Shown: positions 1-11,313, counted from the first letter of the stretch. The stretch: DNA of 64,000 nucleotides from Arthonia radiata (GCA_002989075.1 PSQN01000004.1:1550001-1614000); one strand, 5' to 3'. Numbers and translations are program-made. Notes: generated by a model from the sequence alone, not told the origin.

Positions 1-327
1 GATGGAAGAACTGAATATTTAGATGTGGAAGTATTGGCAGTGCAGCCACGAGGCTGAGCAGACATGCGGTGGCCTCGTAAGGCCGTGCAAATCAGATCTG
101 TAGGTGCCTCGAGACAGACCGATCACTCACATGCGCGCTAAAGTAGCTTTCTATTGTCTTTGAATCCTTTGCATTGGACTGTGAAATTGCCAGTCACGCC
201 AGGAAGTCCTCATATTGATACCATGTTCAGCATAAAATATTGATATTAGCTCTGTCTATATCACCCCTTGAACATGCCGAAAATCGTGAGCAAGCAGACA
301 CAGTGGGCACAGCACTCACCGCGCTCC
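1..327. other. Intergenic, nothing recognised
   Basis: No coding frame with family resemblance is visible here. The stretch lies downstream of the minus-strand AMMECR1 gene and probably carries its 3' untranslated region. No RNA gene or repeat was seen. Confidence 0.5.
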
Positions 328-1506
328 TCATAAAAACCCCTTCTCCTCACACCACTCCCTCCACGCATCCCACTCTTCGTATGCCACGCCTACCTTCCGG
401 CCCTGATACCTAATCACCTCCGCCTGATCCCCTTTCTTACCCCAGCCCAGCGGGCTGCTCGAGCTGCCACCGCCCTCCAATACCCGACTCCAGCTCTCTT
501 TCGGGCCGTTCCAGCCGGCCTTTCGCATTAGGCTGACAAGCGTTTCCGTCTTGCTCCAACCCTGTTCTCGAGCCACGTCGGGAAGATATGTAGAGCCGTA
601 GCGTTTACCCTGAGACGTAAAGGACAAGCGGATGCCGTGCTTTCCAAGATCCCAGTCCATAGGGTTGGCACAACGCTCGAAGTCGGTGAGAAGCGTGACG
701 TAGACGGAGAGGCGGGGGACCTCAGACGGGGAGATGGGTGTGAAGCGGGTGTCTTCGAAGGCACTGGATGTGCGTTAGCTTTCGCGGAGTGTTTAGCGGG
801 CAACAGATGCTAAAAGCTGCAATGTAGGCCGAGCAAGAGTGGATGGAAGGGACTAGTGGGAGACATGCACTCACGAAGTCAAAGCATACGTCCTCAAGCC
901 ATTCTGTAAATTCTGCTTCTCGAACGTGCCGATGCATCCACGAAGGTTCTTGTGGCCCGTCGAGCGGCTTGTGATGTTCCAAGTGACGAACATTGGACTG
1001 TCTCGCGCCCTCGCGATTGGGTTTTTCGCAGCACCGCTATACGACTCTGCACCCTCTACTTGGCTTAGACTCGTGCTCGACGAAGACAGCGAGGTCTGCT
1101 GTGTTGCGGTCGAAGAGCTACCTGAGCTTTTGCTCTGTAGTGACGGTGTAGATGAGGACGACGCAGAGGAGGGCGACGGCAATTGACGGCGTGCCATCGA
1201 CGGCGGTGCGAGCAAGCCGTTCTGTCTCTTTTCGCTTCCTTCTGATGATTCTCCGCCTCCAAGCTGCATCTTCTTGCCCATGCCATCAGTGATAACGTCA
1301 TCGTCAGGCCCTGCTTCGCCGTTTATGTCTTCATCGTCGGCGTCTGTCATCTGCGCGTCTTCGCCGTCTTCCATCTTGTCGCGTGCTTGCGCATCTTGAT
1401 ACTCGTCCCACAACTCTTCAACCTCAGATAGGGAGGCGGGCTTTCGTCGGTCTAGTGCGGCCGAGAGACATTCGAAGCAGTAGAGGCAGTGGGCTGAGGC
1501 CGCCAT
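328..1506 (-). CDS. AMMECR1-domain protein
   Basis: Two exons, 875-1506 and 328-763, joined over a 111-bp intron (764-874, GTGAGT donor, CAG acceptor), give 355 residues. The AMMECR1 fold is split: residues about 172-211 carry FVTWN and the family's most conserved motif LRGCIGTF (188-195), and exon 2 continues with the DTRF, LLTDFE, MDWDLGKHGIRLSF and YLPDVA stretches through to the C-terminus. The N-terminus (HCLYCFECLSAAL) is Cys-rich. Residues about 45-165 are an acidic then Ser-rich low-complexity insert not expected in the compact core domain. Without splicing the exon 1 frame closes right at the donor, which supports the intron. The family is widespread in archaea and eukaryotes, but its molecular activity is not settled, so I give no function. 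The start is the first Met of the frame, followed directly by the Cys-rich N-terminus. Confidence 0.9.
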
Positions 1507-2177
1507 TCAATGAGGGGGATAGAGAACGCGTGACGCGTCTAGACGCGGCGTTGATGTACGTCCTTGCCACGTATTGGTTTAATTTCCGGATGGGAGCACG
1601 CGCAGGTGAGGGTCGTAGCGACAGGTCGCAAGAGATAGATTCAATCGGACGCGATGCTCTTCGAATCTGAGCACACTCGCGATTTTCAAGTGGGAAAGCA
1701 GGTTGTCGGACCAAAATGGACGCACATGATGGCCAAACGTTGGCTTTAACGCCGCTATGTAGCCGACGTCAGAGCACGCGGAACATGTCGTGGCTGCGGG
1801 CCGAGGCCGTTTCGGGAAGATGCTCATGCACAACAGTATCATGCGATCTCCACTGATGTGGAAACGAAGAGGGCTGAGAGGTATTATTATACAAAGCGAG
1901 AGGAGAAAACGCGTAGCGGTGCCCCAATGTATGCTCATTGGGACCGAAGAACTACCCTCGCCAATCTTGCAGACGTTGTTCTTGGAGCAGTATGTTTCTT
2001 GCATTATACACTAGTAACACTGTTATTGAATCTCGTCCTCAATCCTGGTGTGACCGATGTCAATGTTAACAAGAATCCTCCCAAAGCCCTTCCTTGCCTG
2101 ACCAAGCACTCCTTCGCTAAGATATACCTCGACTAAGATTTGTAACGTACGTATTGACATACTTTTCCACTTGCCAT
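1507..2177. other. Intergenic between two minus-strand genes
   Basis: This holds the upstream region of the AMMECR1 gene and the 3' flank of the tricalbin gene. The open frames here on both strands have no recognisable domain and low-quality composition, and I treat them as chance frames. No RNA gene was seen. Confidence 0.5.
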
Positions 2178-5100
2178 CTATTCCGCACCTGGGGTGACAC
2201 TATCACGATTGCGGCTCTTCTCCTTTGACATCCTCGACATCGGGTTGAGGAAGCCCCTCTTAGTGTTGCTTCTGCCAGGACTCGCCGCACCCGGACTTAG
2301 GCCGTCCGATTGTGGCGCGGCTTGCGAATGTTGGAAGCTGCTGGTCACCACAACACTCCCGCTGCCCACCGGTATGGTCTTTTTGGCTTCAGCACCGCCG
2401 CTGACGGCTGCAAGATGGCTCGCGGCGTCACTAACGACGAGCATACCTTCGCCGAGATCTTTGTCGGCGAATGTGTGGATGTCCTTGACAGCGATATTGA
2501 GGGCTTCGTCAGCGCGACATTTGATCTGAAAGGTATTGCGGTCGGCGAAGTGAACTTCAGCCGTGGAATTTTCGCCCTGTTCGGCCTTGACTGCTTTCGT
2601 CTTGAAAACCTCCTTGAGACCCTTTGATGTATGCTGACGAACAAAAACACCTATGTTGTCGCCTTCGAAACCAGACGCAGAGACAATCGTAAAGTGCGCC
2701 TCACCTTTTTCTGCCTCAGCGTTGGGTGACGCACCTCCAAAGCTACTAGCCATCGACTCCTGGCCAAAGCTACTGACCCGATTGTGACTTGTCTGTGGCG
2801 GTGTTGCAGGCGTGCTTTGTCGGCTGTCGCGATGACTGCCTCCCGCATCGACATTGACACGCGGATAGCTCGAGGGTGGCATTGATGTGCTTTGCTTGGG
2901 CGTCCCTTCACCTCCCTCAACACTCTCCATGATCAACTCTTCTTCGCCGCTATCGCCGGTCTTTTTACGGCGGAAGATGCCCTTAGCGCCTCTCGCAGCG
3001 TTCATGACGTTACCACCCACAAAAGATCCTGCCTTCCCTACACCCTTCACTGGTGCACCAACGATCTTACCGGGAGTCTGGAAGGTACCGCGGAAGGTGG
3101 ATGACCCTTGACGAGCGCGAGTGACATAGTCTGGCTTGAACAGCAGACGCAGGCGGATGCTGCCCGACTTCCCGTCAAGACCTAGGTGAACAGTCTGAGG
3201 CTGGAAAGGCTCAAGAATCTCGAGGTTGATGTCAGCAGTACCGAGGAGGTCATCGCCGCCACCACGGTCCCAGTCCCAGCACTCGACCTTGAAGATGGCG
3301 GCAGTCCTTGACTTGACAGGCACATCGAAGCTCTCATTCCATGCCGGATGCAATGTCTTCTTCTGTACATCGGTCTTGTAGATCTGTTTCTCGTTGAGAA
3401 TGAATTTGCAGTACGGATCGCTGTAGCCGTTGCGGTCGGCTGCAGGAAGCTCGGCGGCATCATGAACATCCACTCTAAGGTTGCCCATGTTGTTGATGCT
3501 CTCGCTCGGATCTAGACGCATCTTGACAGGCAAGTATTTCAACTCCACGTTGACGTGACTTCCTGCGCCGTTTTCTGAGCGGAGCGTGAGCGGAATAGTT
3601 TGATACTAGCAATGTTAGCGCATAGTGTGTTTCGCAGAAGCTCCACGGTACTTACCAAGCCCTGTCGCAGCACATCGATCGTCTGTCCAGCGAGCTTCGC
3701 AAAGATGTGGTCCTCCTTGCCCTCGCCCTTCTTGTCCACTTTCTCCGTCAGCCGCAATGTGATACGCGACACATCAAGCTCGCGAACCATGGCGTCACCA
3801 GTCTCGTTGAGTTGCATCGTCTTCGATTTGATGCGTGTGCTGTACGCAGGATACAGCATGTCGTCCATCAAGACCTCGAGGTAGCAGTCCTTATGCGCAA
3901 GGTCTACGTCTTTAATCTTGAAGACGATCAGACCGGACTCGTAATGAGAGAGGTCGTCAGCAGTCAGCTTGAGTTTCGTCGGCTCAGGCTCTTTCAGCTC
4001 CGCCACTTCCTCCTGCTGCTTCTCGCCTTCAGCGAGTTTCTTGGCCATGGCCTTCTCGTCGTTAGGTGCAGGACGAAGTGAGCTGATTGTCCCACTTCTT
4101 TCACTTCTGGTGGCTGTCAGATCTGCACCACCATTCGGTGCGCCCTCCATACTTGGCCGACCATTCTCGAGGCTTTGGCGTGCTGAGCCGTTGGCCTGCA
4201 CCTCATTCGGCAGGTCCTCGTCTTGACGTTCGCTAGGGTCCTCGACCGGCAAGGTGGGGAAGAACGAGGCTGTGTAATTCAGAGTGCCTTTCGACGACCC
4301 TTTACCCTCAATCTTCAATTGTCCTGCGTGGAGTCGCTTTTCGTCGTGGGTCATATATAGCCCGTCGTCTCCCTTCACTAGATAGTCTGATGCGCTGATG
4401 GGTATCGAGCCAAGTGAGCGATCTTTCCCGAGACTCTCTTCGTCCATGACTTCCAGCACGAGCTTTTCGCGCCCTGAATGAATAGGCACGTAATAAACCT
4501 CGTCAAAATCCGGGTTAAGATTGTTCTTCCAAGTTACAGTGCGGCACTTCAGTACTCCAGACAGAAGTACGCGAACGTATGGATCTGACTTGCCCATAGT
4601 CTCAAAGTTGCGAAGCTCGCGCGCATTCTGGAAGTGGAAACGCATCACGCCAATGGGTGTAACATAGCCACCACCACCCATAGCACCTTTCAGTGCGACA
4701 GGCTTCCACTGCAAAGCCATCTTGGCACGTCCGGTCTTGGTACCGACCAGGTTGAACCACTCCTGACCGCGATTCTGGAGTTCGAGCATGTCCGCTAGTT
4801 TGACCTGGTAGGTTGCAAGTATAGGGTCCTGGGTAAATCCACGATCATCCTTCAAAACCAGACCGAGTTTGGCAGATTTGCGGTCGGTAATGAGAACCTC
4901 TTTGTGGGCATCAGGCCAGATTGGATTGTTGGTGCGTTTAAGCTTCTTCGAGACCTGAATTTCTTTGCCGTTGAGTAGAAGCACTGCGTAAGGGTTGAGC
5001 TGACCAACAAAGCTTCGCGAGCCATCGAGGTCTTTCGCTTGCTCGACTGTGAACCTCACGATGCCCGTGTTCGATTCGGGTAGGGTGACAGTCCCGTCGG

Positions 5101-6897
5101 CGTTCTTCTCGCCTTCAAGAATAGGGAAGAATCGGATGTCGGCTTCTAGTATACCGCGTGCCTTTCCGCTGCCCATGACTTCCAGATGCAAATTCTCGTG
5201 TACGTTCTCGTTCGATAATTGTTCAAGCGCGAAAGAGGCAACGCCAAGTTCCTTATCTTTCCGGTACTCGTTATAGTCAAAGATCGGCATTGTCAACGTA
5301 TCGACCAGTGAAGTGATGATGACATTGACAGTCTCATTCCATCTTGGGTTCGAGGTCTCGTGAATAGTCTTCGTCTTACCCAACACGTCACGACCGTTGA
5401 TGGACACAGTCACGTATGGATCCGGCACACCAGAGAATTTATCAGGATTCTTCAAACCTTGACCGCCATGCAAGCTAATTTGCAAGACCCCGATAGCCTG
5501 ATCGACCGGGTTACCAGCAAGCAGCTTGGCGATCTCGATGGGAAAAACATTGGGTTCGTACATGATAGGCGCGAGATTGCCATGGATCTGCTCCTGGATG
5601 AAGCTTTCCAAGCCAGGTATGAAGTTGATGTCGAACCCGAACGTGTCTCCACCAAGCGGCTTGCAGACGTAATCGATCTCAGGACGACCCAAGAAGCAAA
5701 TCTCGGCTTTCTCGATATGAGGCGGTGGTATCTGCAGCTTGACTTTGACCCTCATAAGGCCAGAGAAAGCAAAGTCCTCGACAATGACGTCCAGACCTTT
5801 GCTTACAACGCCTTTACCGACGCGCACTTCGAGAGCGACTTTAGGGTTGATCCTGTTCTTGAGTTGACGGGACGTCATGTCAGCAATGTCATTTGGGGTG
5901 AAGCTGAATTTCCAGTCCATAAGCACGACGTTCTCCTCTGTCTTGACGTACGTCTTAACATGCTCGAGTCGAGGAGGTTTCGTGCCCAAAGTAAAGGTCT
6001 TCAAGCGCAAGCTGTCCAGAAAAGCCGGCGTTGCGGTGGAGAGGACCTGATCAACAGTAGCGATGATTGTGTCACATAATACAGGCGCGTAGATAGGCCA
6101 GAACTTCACCAGAAAGCTGTTGATCCACTCCAAGGTCTCATGGTCGGTCTCAAGTCTGGCTTTCGCCATTTCCCGATGAACGTCATCTCGAAAGTTACGG
6201 CGCACGCGACGCAATGAGGTGCGATAGTAGGTCGAGCAAACAGCCATCACGATGAACATGGCAGAGAGTCCGCCGCCCAGGATCGTGCAAATGTATGTCG
6301 CTAAGCAAGCGAACATGATGACGCCTGCGTTGTAATACCAATCTCCGTACCACTTCTCGTCGAGCTTTCCTTCTAGAAATGTCTGGTGGTCGAGCAAGTT
6401 TGCACCCTCGTCATCGGCTGGATCTCCATTACCAAAACGAGGCGCCCAGCCTGTACGGTCGCGCGCCCATCTCATGTCTTCGTTATTGAGGGAGGCTCTG
6501 GACTCTGCTCGTGACCTCGACGATGGAGCGACGCTGATTTTGCCGGGTGAAGGGAGGTCATACTGGGGTGCGCTACCGTCGTCCTCGTCTGTAACGATAC
6601 CAGTAGCTTTCGGTTTGTGCTCGTGGTGGAAGCCCTGGGGCACACGCTGCGACTAGGTGTCAGTGGGCCTGCACGTCCTGTTCTCGTGTACCAGCTTACC
6701 GCGCGAGCTTGAGCGGCCTTTTCTTCCGGCGAGGCATTGGGGTCGAACTGGAAAGCAGCTCCACCAGCCCTCTTCGTGTCGTCGATCATCTTCTGCTCGA
6801 CATCCTCAGCGCTCGTGGATGTATTCGGGTTGCGAGCGTCTTCGATCATCGCGTCGTGCTTCTGGTCTTGCACCGGCTTTTGAGTGTGGTGGAACAT
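2178..6897 (-). CDS. Tricalbin-like SMP/C2 membrane-contact protein
   Basis: Three exons (6700-6897, 3656-6652, 2178-3605) with small introns of 47 bp (6653-6699) and 50 bp (3606-3655), both phase 0, give about 1540 residues, close to the size of yeast Tcb1-3. Order of parts: a polar N-terminus; a hydrophobic hairpin at about 172-209 (GVIMFACLATYICTILGGG onward) for ER anchoring; an SMP lipid-transfer domain at about 236-450; then C2 domains at about 454-575, 597-720, 735-830, one degenerate near the end of exon 2, one starting NLRVDVHDAAELPAADRNGY in exon 3, and a last C2-like block near the C-terminus. SDPY, NPRWNE and HPAWNE are typical C2 strands and loops. Tricalbins tether cortical ER to plasma membrane and move lipids, with Ca2+-responsive C2 domains; that role is taken from the family. 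Most C2 repeats keep Asp-rich loops. The C-terminal Ser/Pro-rich tail beyond the fifth C2 is the least certain part. Confidence 0.92.
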
Positions 6898-7503
6898 CGC
6901 GATGGAATAGGTGCCGACCCCGCGCTTATGAAGAGTGTATGTTCGGTCTTCTGTGCCTAGAACTGGGGTAGCATGAGTCGTAGGCAGTCTGTACGAAGCT
7001 CCGCCGCCGGGGGTGAACGCGTCCTATGTAAGAGCTTCGTGAAGTGGTGAACAGGTTCAGAAGCGATGTGCTATGTGTTTGGACTGCGAAAAGGAGTGGG
7101 AGAAGGAGCGGCTAGTGTCAGGTTGCACGAGAGCAGAGCGGAGGAAGAAGGAACGTGGAGCAGTACTTCGCAACTGGGTATCTTTGCGAGTTCTGGACCA
7201 GTGCAAATGAGCAGGGCGGTCACGACCCTTAGCGTGGGGCTAGTTGAGCTAGTCATTATTGGAAATCTGACAGCTCTCTTTTGGTGGGCATTGGCCTCAG
7301 CCACTCCTCAGCCACTATGCACGGCAACCGCTCCTACAGGCCATCTATATGAGCGCTCAGGAGTCGTTCATATTCCGCCGTTTCTCGCTCCCTTTCGCCA
7401 TCGAGTGAAGCTCAAGAGTGAGTTCGAGCTGTAGGGACCTGCGCGACTCTCGCTTGTTGCAACGAGTAGCGCTGCTGCGTGTCGGGTCCATTCTGATTTG
7501 CCT
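6898..7503. other. Intergenic: tricalbin upstream region, RidA 3' flank
   Basis: A plus-strand open frame of 122 codons (7066-7434) with one hydrophobic stretch lies here, but it has no recognisable domain and overlaps the expected promoter of the tricalbin gene. I treat it as chance. Nothing else was seen. Confidence 0.45.
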
Positions 7504-8023
7504 TCAGAACACGGCCACGGCTTCGATCTCCACGGGCACCCCTTTTGGCAGCTGCTTCACGGCAACACAGCTTCGTGCCGGCTTGTGGGCTCCAAAGGCT
7601 TCCTCATATCCCTTGTTGACCTCGCCAAAATTGGCCATGTCTGTGATGAAGACCACGCACTTGACGATGTTCTTGAGGCTCGCGCCCGGATGAGCTTCCT
7701 TCAGAATGGCCTCAAGGTTCGCAATGCACGCTTTGGCTTGTTCCGGCAGCGGCTTGGAAGTCAGCAGCTCACCAGTGGCCGTTGCGGGCAGTTGGCCAGA
7801 GATGTAGAGCGTGCCTGACGTAGATGCTGGTGCGAAGACGGCTTGTGACTAGACTACAGTGTCAGTCGGATAAGAAAGCTGGAGGTTTACAAATGCGTGA
7901 TCTCACGTATGGACCAGCAACTGCGACGCAGAGCAGTCAGCCTGGATCGAGATTTAACACCCGCAGTATACACTGACCTGGGCAAGCTTTGTCTGTCGAG
8001 ATGGTCTTGATATCCGAAGCCAT
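7504..8023 (-). CDS. RidA/YjgF enamine/imine deaminase
   Basis: Three exons, 7978-8023, 7907-7920 (only 14 nt) and 7504-7848, with introns of 57 and 58 bp, give 134 residues. Splicing reads ...STDKACPVAGPYSQAVF..., the conserved GPYSQAV entrance of the family, and later LYISGQLP, LKNIVKCVVFITDM, PARSCVAVKQLP and VEIEAVAVF. The Arg in PARSCVAV matches the substrate-binding Arg of RidA, and the EIEA end is standard. RidA proteins hydrolyse reactive 2-aminoacrylate and related enamines/imines made by PLP enzymes and protect branched-chain amino-acid metabolism; yeast has a cytosolic (Hmf1) and a mitochondrial (Mmf1) form. With this start the protein is Hmf1-sized. The same frame stays open upstream and includes an in-frame ATG at 8170 that would add 49 residues resembling a mitochondrial presequence. 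The gene is divergent from the APRT gene. Confidence 0.93.
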
Positions 8024-8742
8024 CTTGGCTGAGATGGACAAAGGGCGCCGCGGCCGATATGAAGCTTTGAAAATGACGGAGCTAAGGCAGTCGATCCGAG
8101 GAGGGCGAAGACAAAAGACAGATGCGTTGTTGTTGATCGAGGCGCGCGCAAAGAGGCTCTCCAGCAACATGCAAACAGCATCAAAGAAAAGGCGCCAATG
8201 AAGTCCACCGAACGACAAACGCTCAAATTCAGGTACCGTGGGAAAGCTCTCACACCGGTCGAGGGCGGAAGCGTGTCCGCACTCCAATCCCCCCATTTCC
8301 ACTTCTTCTGCCCCGCCATTCACATGAACTGCACCACCACCTTTTCCATCTGATCCTCGATGGACAAAGCAATACATGACGCATACCTCCCCAACAAACA
8401 GCGCGCGCCGTCGCAATAATGGATTCTTATCGCTGGCACCAAGTCCAAGGTACATGTGGAAGGTGGCTAGAGCAAGAGCGTGATCGACCTCCTATCTCAA
8501 CAAGCAGCTTCACTTGACTTTCTCGTCCAATGATGCCTCCACAGACCCGCCACCCCTGCACCGCTCTAAGCCTGTTCCTGACCCGCTGCAGAACTTTTGC
8601 GACGTTGCTTTCTTTCTATCCAAAAGCCACCGACTCTTTCTTTCACCCTCTCACGTTCACCTCCTCCTCACCTGCTGCATCTCTCCGCTCTCCCCTTGCA
8701 TGACATATATAGTGACTGCCACCTCGCGCCCCACACTTAGAA
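8024..8742. promoter_or_regulatory. Divergent promoter region, RidA / APRT
   Basis: This 0.7-kb spacer separates two divergently transcribed genes. The APRT-proximal half (about 8520-8700) is strongly pyrimidine-rich on the plus strand, as is common in fungal promoters, and a TATA-like CATATATAG sits at 8704-8712. The RidA-proximal part (8024-8455) stays open in the RidA frame and may encode an alternative N-terminus. No defined operator was seen. Confidence 0.5.
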
Positions 8743-9592
8743 ATGTAAGCCTCAGCGTAGACAGAGCCTCCTCTGTTTCTAACCCATCGTAGGTCAGGCC
8801 TGCCAGTATCTTCAGATACCCATCCACCACACGGACATCCCGATAATACGTCTACATCGACACAAGCTACTGATAAGCCGTCTACCGCCTCCCATCCTCC
8901 TTCAATCAAGCCCGATCCCACCTCCACCACCCACCAAAGCGATGAGTCCCAGAGAGGACAGCCCACCACCCACCCCTCCCCCGCCGCCAAACTCGCCAGT
9001 CTCCAAATGAAGCTGCGCTCAGCTCTGCGCCAATACCGTGACTTTCCCAGCCCTGGCATCCTCTTCGAAGACGTCTTACCCATATTCGCCGACCCAAAAT
9101 TACATGCCGATCTTATCGATGCTCTTGAACTTCACATCCTCAATACCTTTGGTGAAGCGAACAAGCCTGATGTGCTCGTCGCGCTGGAAGCTCGTGGGTT
9201 CCTGTTTGCACCTACTCTGGCTTTGCGATTAGGCGTGTCATTTGTGCCTGTACGGAAGAAGGGCAAGCTACCCGGCAACACCGAGACTGCCGCCTACAAG
9301 AAGGAGTATGGCGAGGACTTCTTTCAGATACAGAGCGACACCATCCAGCAGGGCCAGAAGGTCGTGATTGTTGACGACCTGATTGCGACCGGTAAGCAAG
9401 ACAATTCACGTTTGTCGTGTCTTCCGTACTAACACCACACTAGGGGGCTCTGCGGCGGCTGCAGGAGAACTCGTACAGAAAGCTGGCGGCACGATCCTCG
9501 AATACGTGTTTCTCATTGAGCTTGATTTCCTCAAGGGCCGAGAGAAGCTTCAGGCACAGGTGTACTCGCTCTTATCAAGCCAAGCGTCTTGA
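8743..9592 (+). CDS. APT1: Adenine phosphoribosyltransferase
   Basis: The core is certain: ALRQYRDFPSPGILFEDVLPIF, EARGFLFAPTLALRLG, RKKGKLPG and the PRPP-binding VVIVDDLIATGGSAAAA, ending FLKGREKLQAQVYSLL, as in yeast Apt1. The enzyme salvages adenine with PRPP to AMP. The PRPP loop is rebuilt across a 52-bp intron (9392-9443). The 5' end is less certain. The frame runs open upstream of the first in-frame ATG (9007) back to 8793 with no other ATG. An intron at 8745-8792 (GTAAGC donor, CTAAC branch site, TAG acceptor) would split the start codon as AT|G and give 249 residues with a Pro/Ser/Thr-rich leader of about 65 residues. Starting at 9007 gives 177 residues, a little short against yeast's 187; the upstream AAKLASLQ looks like family N-terminal helix, favouring the longer form. 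Confidence 0.85.
8745..8792 (+). other. Candidate intron splitting the APRT start codon
   Basis: 48 bp, donor GTAAGC, branch-like CTAAC at 8778-8782, acceptor TAG. Splicing joins AT (8743-8744) to G (8793) and makes an ATG in frame with the APRT core. Unspliced, the ATG at 8743 is followed at once by a stop codon. Confidence 0.6.
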
Positions 9593-9828
9593 ACGGTATT
9601 GCAAGCATGTTCTGCATTCGGAACGGAAACATGATAGGCGTTGATGGACGGGAACCATCACCAGAAGACTTTTCCAGGTATTGCATCGCATACAAAAGTG
9701 ACCTGGTACATAAGTGCCGCACTATGAGCTAGAGCCGCAGCTAATGTATTATACTTAATGTTTGCATTCACGCATGCATTGCGTCGCACACTTGATTGTA
9801 TGGAGTACACGTTGCCCACTCTGCGGTG
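9593..9828. other. Convergent 3' ends of APRT and PEX2
   Basis: A short spacer between two converging genes; it must hold both 3' untranslated regions. Nothing else was seen. Confidence 0.5.
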
Positions 9829-11313
9829 TCACCTAATAAGACTGGCGTCCGGGTCCTCAGCGCCCTCATCTTGGTCATCGTCTGCCTCCTCAACTTCCTC
9901 CTCGACATCACTGGAGCTCTGTGCCTGATCTGCCTGTACCCACGATGCGCCAGCTTCGCCACTTGTCGGCGACTCGTCGTCTGCGCTGTCGTCCATAGCC
10001 GTTGCCCCATTCTCATCAAGCCCCCCTTCAATCTCACGCAGCATCTCCTGCTCTCCTTCATCTGGTATCGGCATTGGCTCCAGAGTGGTGATGTCCTTTT
10101 CTTCCTCGCCATCCCCTTCCTTCCGTCTTGTCGGGTCATCAGCAACAACCACATCGCCATGCCACGGCGCGCACTCCTTCACCGCCCGCCCGCATCTCAG
10201 GCACGCCCACGCCTCACCATCCTCCGCATCCAGCCGTTGCGCCAGACACACAAAGCAGTAAACACACCCACACGGCACTGCCATATACGGATTCGTCACA
10301 TCCGTATTCGCGCTCCCCAGCACCCCACCTCCCGCTCCAATCTGCCCCTCCGCGCCCGTCGGGTTCTGATCCTTATGGCAAATCGCACACGTCCGCTCCG
10401 GCAACAACGCCAGCTCCCCCTTCATCTCCTCTTCTCCCTCATCCACACCCAACCCCCTCACCCTCCGCCACGCCCCCACCACCTTCCGCCAGGCCCTCCC
10501 CACCCATCTCCTCCATCTTGATATCCCCACCAACGGCAGGATAAACAGCAAAAACTCCGTAAACGCATGCCACACCAATTGCCGGTTCAAATACTCAAAG
10601 CTCACCTCCCTGCTCACGCTCCCCGTGCTCGGCGTCAGCCGCAGCCTCAACACCCGATCCAGCAACGTCCTATACCGCCCGTTCACCAGAAACGCCATGA
10701 AACTCGCCAGCGCGGCCACACTGTGCACCGTCCCCAGCTGCTCCGTTATTCTGCCAGCCCACTTCACACGCCGACTCGGCTCCTCATACCCGCTCTCCGC
10801 ATCCAGCAACCTTTCCTCCCACTTCCCCCACATATACCGTCCCCCAACACTCAGCAACCCGTATACCCCCTTCTGCCACCTCCCCGGCTTTCCCGCCCCG
10901 TCGGTCCTCGCATCCACGAACCGCAGATTCTGCAAACTGGCGCCGTAGCTCGCGTCATGGTCCCACACCGTCAATTTCCAGAGCACCGCTCGCAGCGCCA
11001 GTAGGATCTCAGCGTCATAGTCGGAGGATATGTGGGGACCGTAGTATTTCAGCGCGTCGGCGACTTGGGATTTGAACAGGGACAGGAGCTCTTCGTCGAG
11101 GAGCTCGGCGTCGAGTTGGCTGACGCGGAGGGAGGGGGTTGTGCCGGTTGGGCTGAAGAGGGGGGCGAGGAGGGAGCGGAGGGTGGAGGGGAGGCGGAGG
11201 AGAAGGGATGGTAGGGGTTGGGGTGAGGTGGTGGATGTGGGAGGGAGGGAGGATTGGGTTGCGCGGCGGGCGGCGAGGCGGCGTTGGGCGGTGGCGAAGT
11301 CGGTTGAGGTCAT
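9829..11313 (-). CDS. PEX2: Peroxisome biogenesis RING protein Pex2
   Basis: A single exon of 494 residues. The N-terminal half carries the Pex2/Pex10/Pex12 membrane domain: RVSQLDAELLDEELLSLFKSQ at about 63-83, then hydrophobic segments (about 195-212 and 246-265). A RING finger follows at about 309-374: CAIC, then PCGCVYCFVC and CLRC. Pex2, Pex10 and Pex12 form the peroxisomal ubiquitin ligase channel that monoubiquitinates the import receptor Pex5 so that it can be recycled; that role is known from the family. In the RING the usual CxHxxCxxC centre reads CxCxxCxxC, so the His ligand is Cys here; I recall the same form in other filamentous ascomycetes but cannot check it. After the RING comes an acidic, disordered tail of about 100 residues (about 385-494), longer than in yeast or human Pex2. 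The start is the first Met of the frame. Confidence 0.9.
   Translation of the reverse strand: MTSTDFATAQRRLAARRATQSSLPPTSTTSPQPLPSLLLRLPSTLRSLLAPLFSPTGTTPSLRVSQLDAELLDEELLSLFKSQVADALKYYGPHISSDYDAEILLALRAVLWKLTVWDHDASYGASLQNLRFVDARTDGAGKPGRWQKGVYGLLSVGGRYMWGKWEERLLDAESGYEEPSRRVKWAGRITEQLGTVHSVAALASFMAFLVNGRYRTLLDRVLRLRLTPSTGSVSREVSFEYLNRQLVWHAFTEFLLFILPLVGISRWRRWVGRAWRKVVGAWRRVRGLGVDEGEEEMKGELALLPERTCAICHKDQNPTGAEGQIGAGGGVLGSANTDVTNPYMAVPCGCVYCFVCLAQRLDAEDGEAWACLRCGRAVKECAPWHGDVVVADDPTRRKEGDGEEEKDITTLEPMPIPDEGEQEMLREIEGGLDENGATAMDDSADDESPTSGEAGASWVQADQAQSSSDVEEEVEEADDDQDEGAEDPDASLIR

Noticed and set aside
7066-7434. 122-codon plus-strand frame with a hydrophobic stretch
   Set aside because: No family resemblance, and it lies in the expected upstream region of the tricalbin gene; likely chance.
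9796-11004. Long plus-strand frames opposite PEX2
   Set aside because: Pro/His/Arg-rich shadow translations of a well-supported minus-strand gene.
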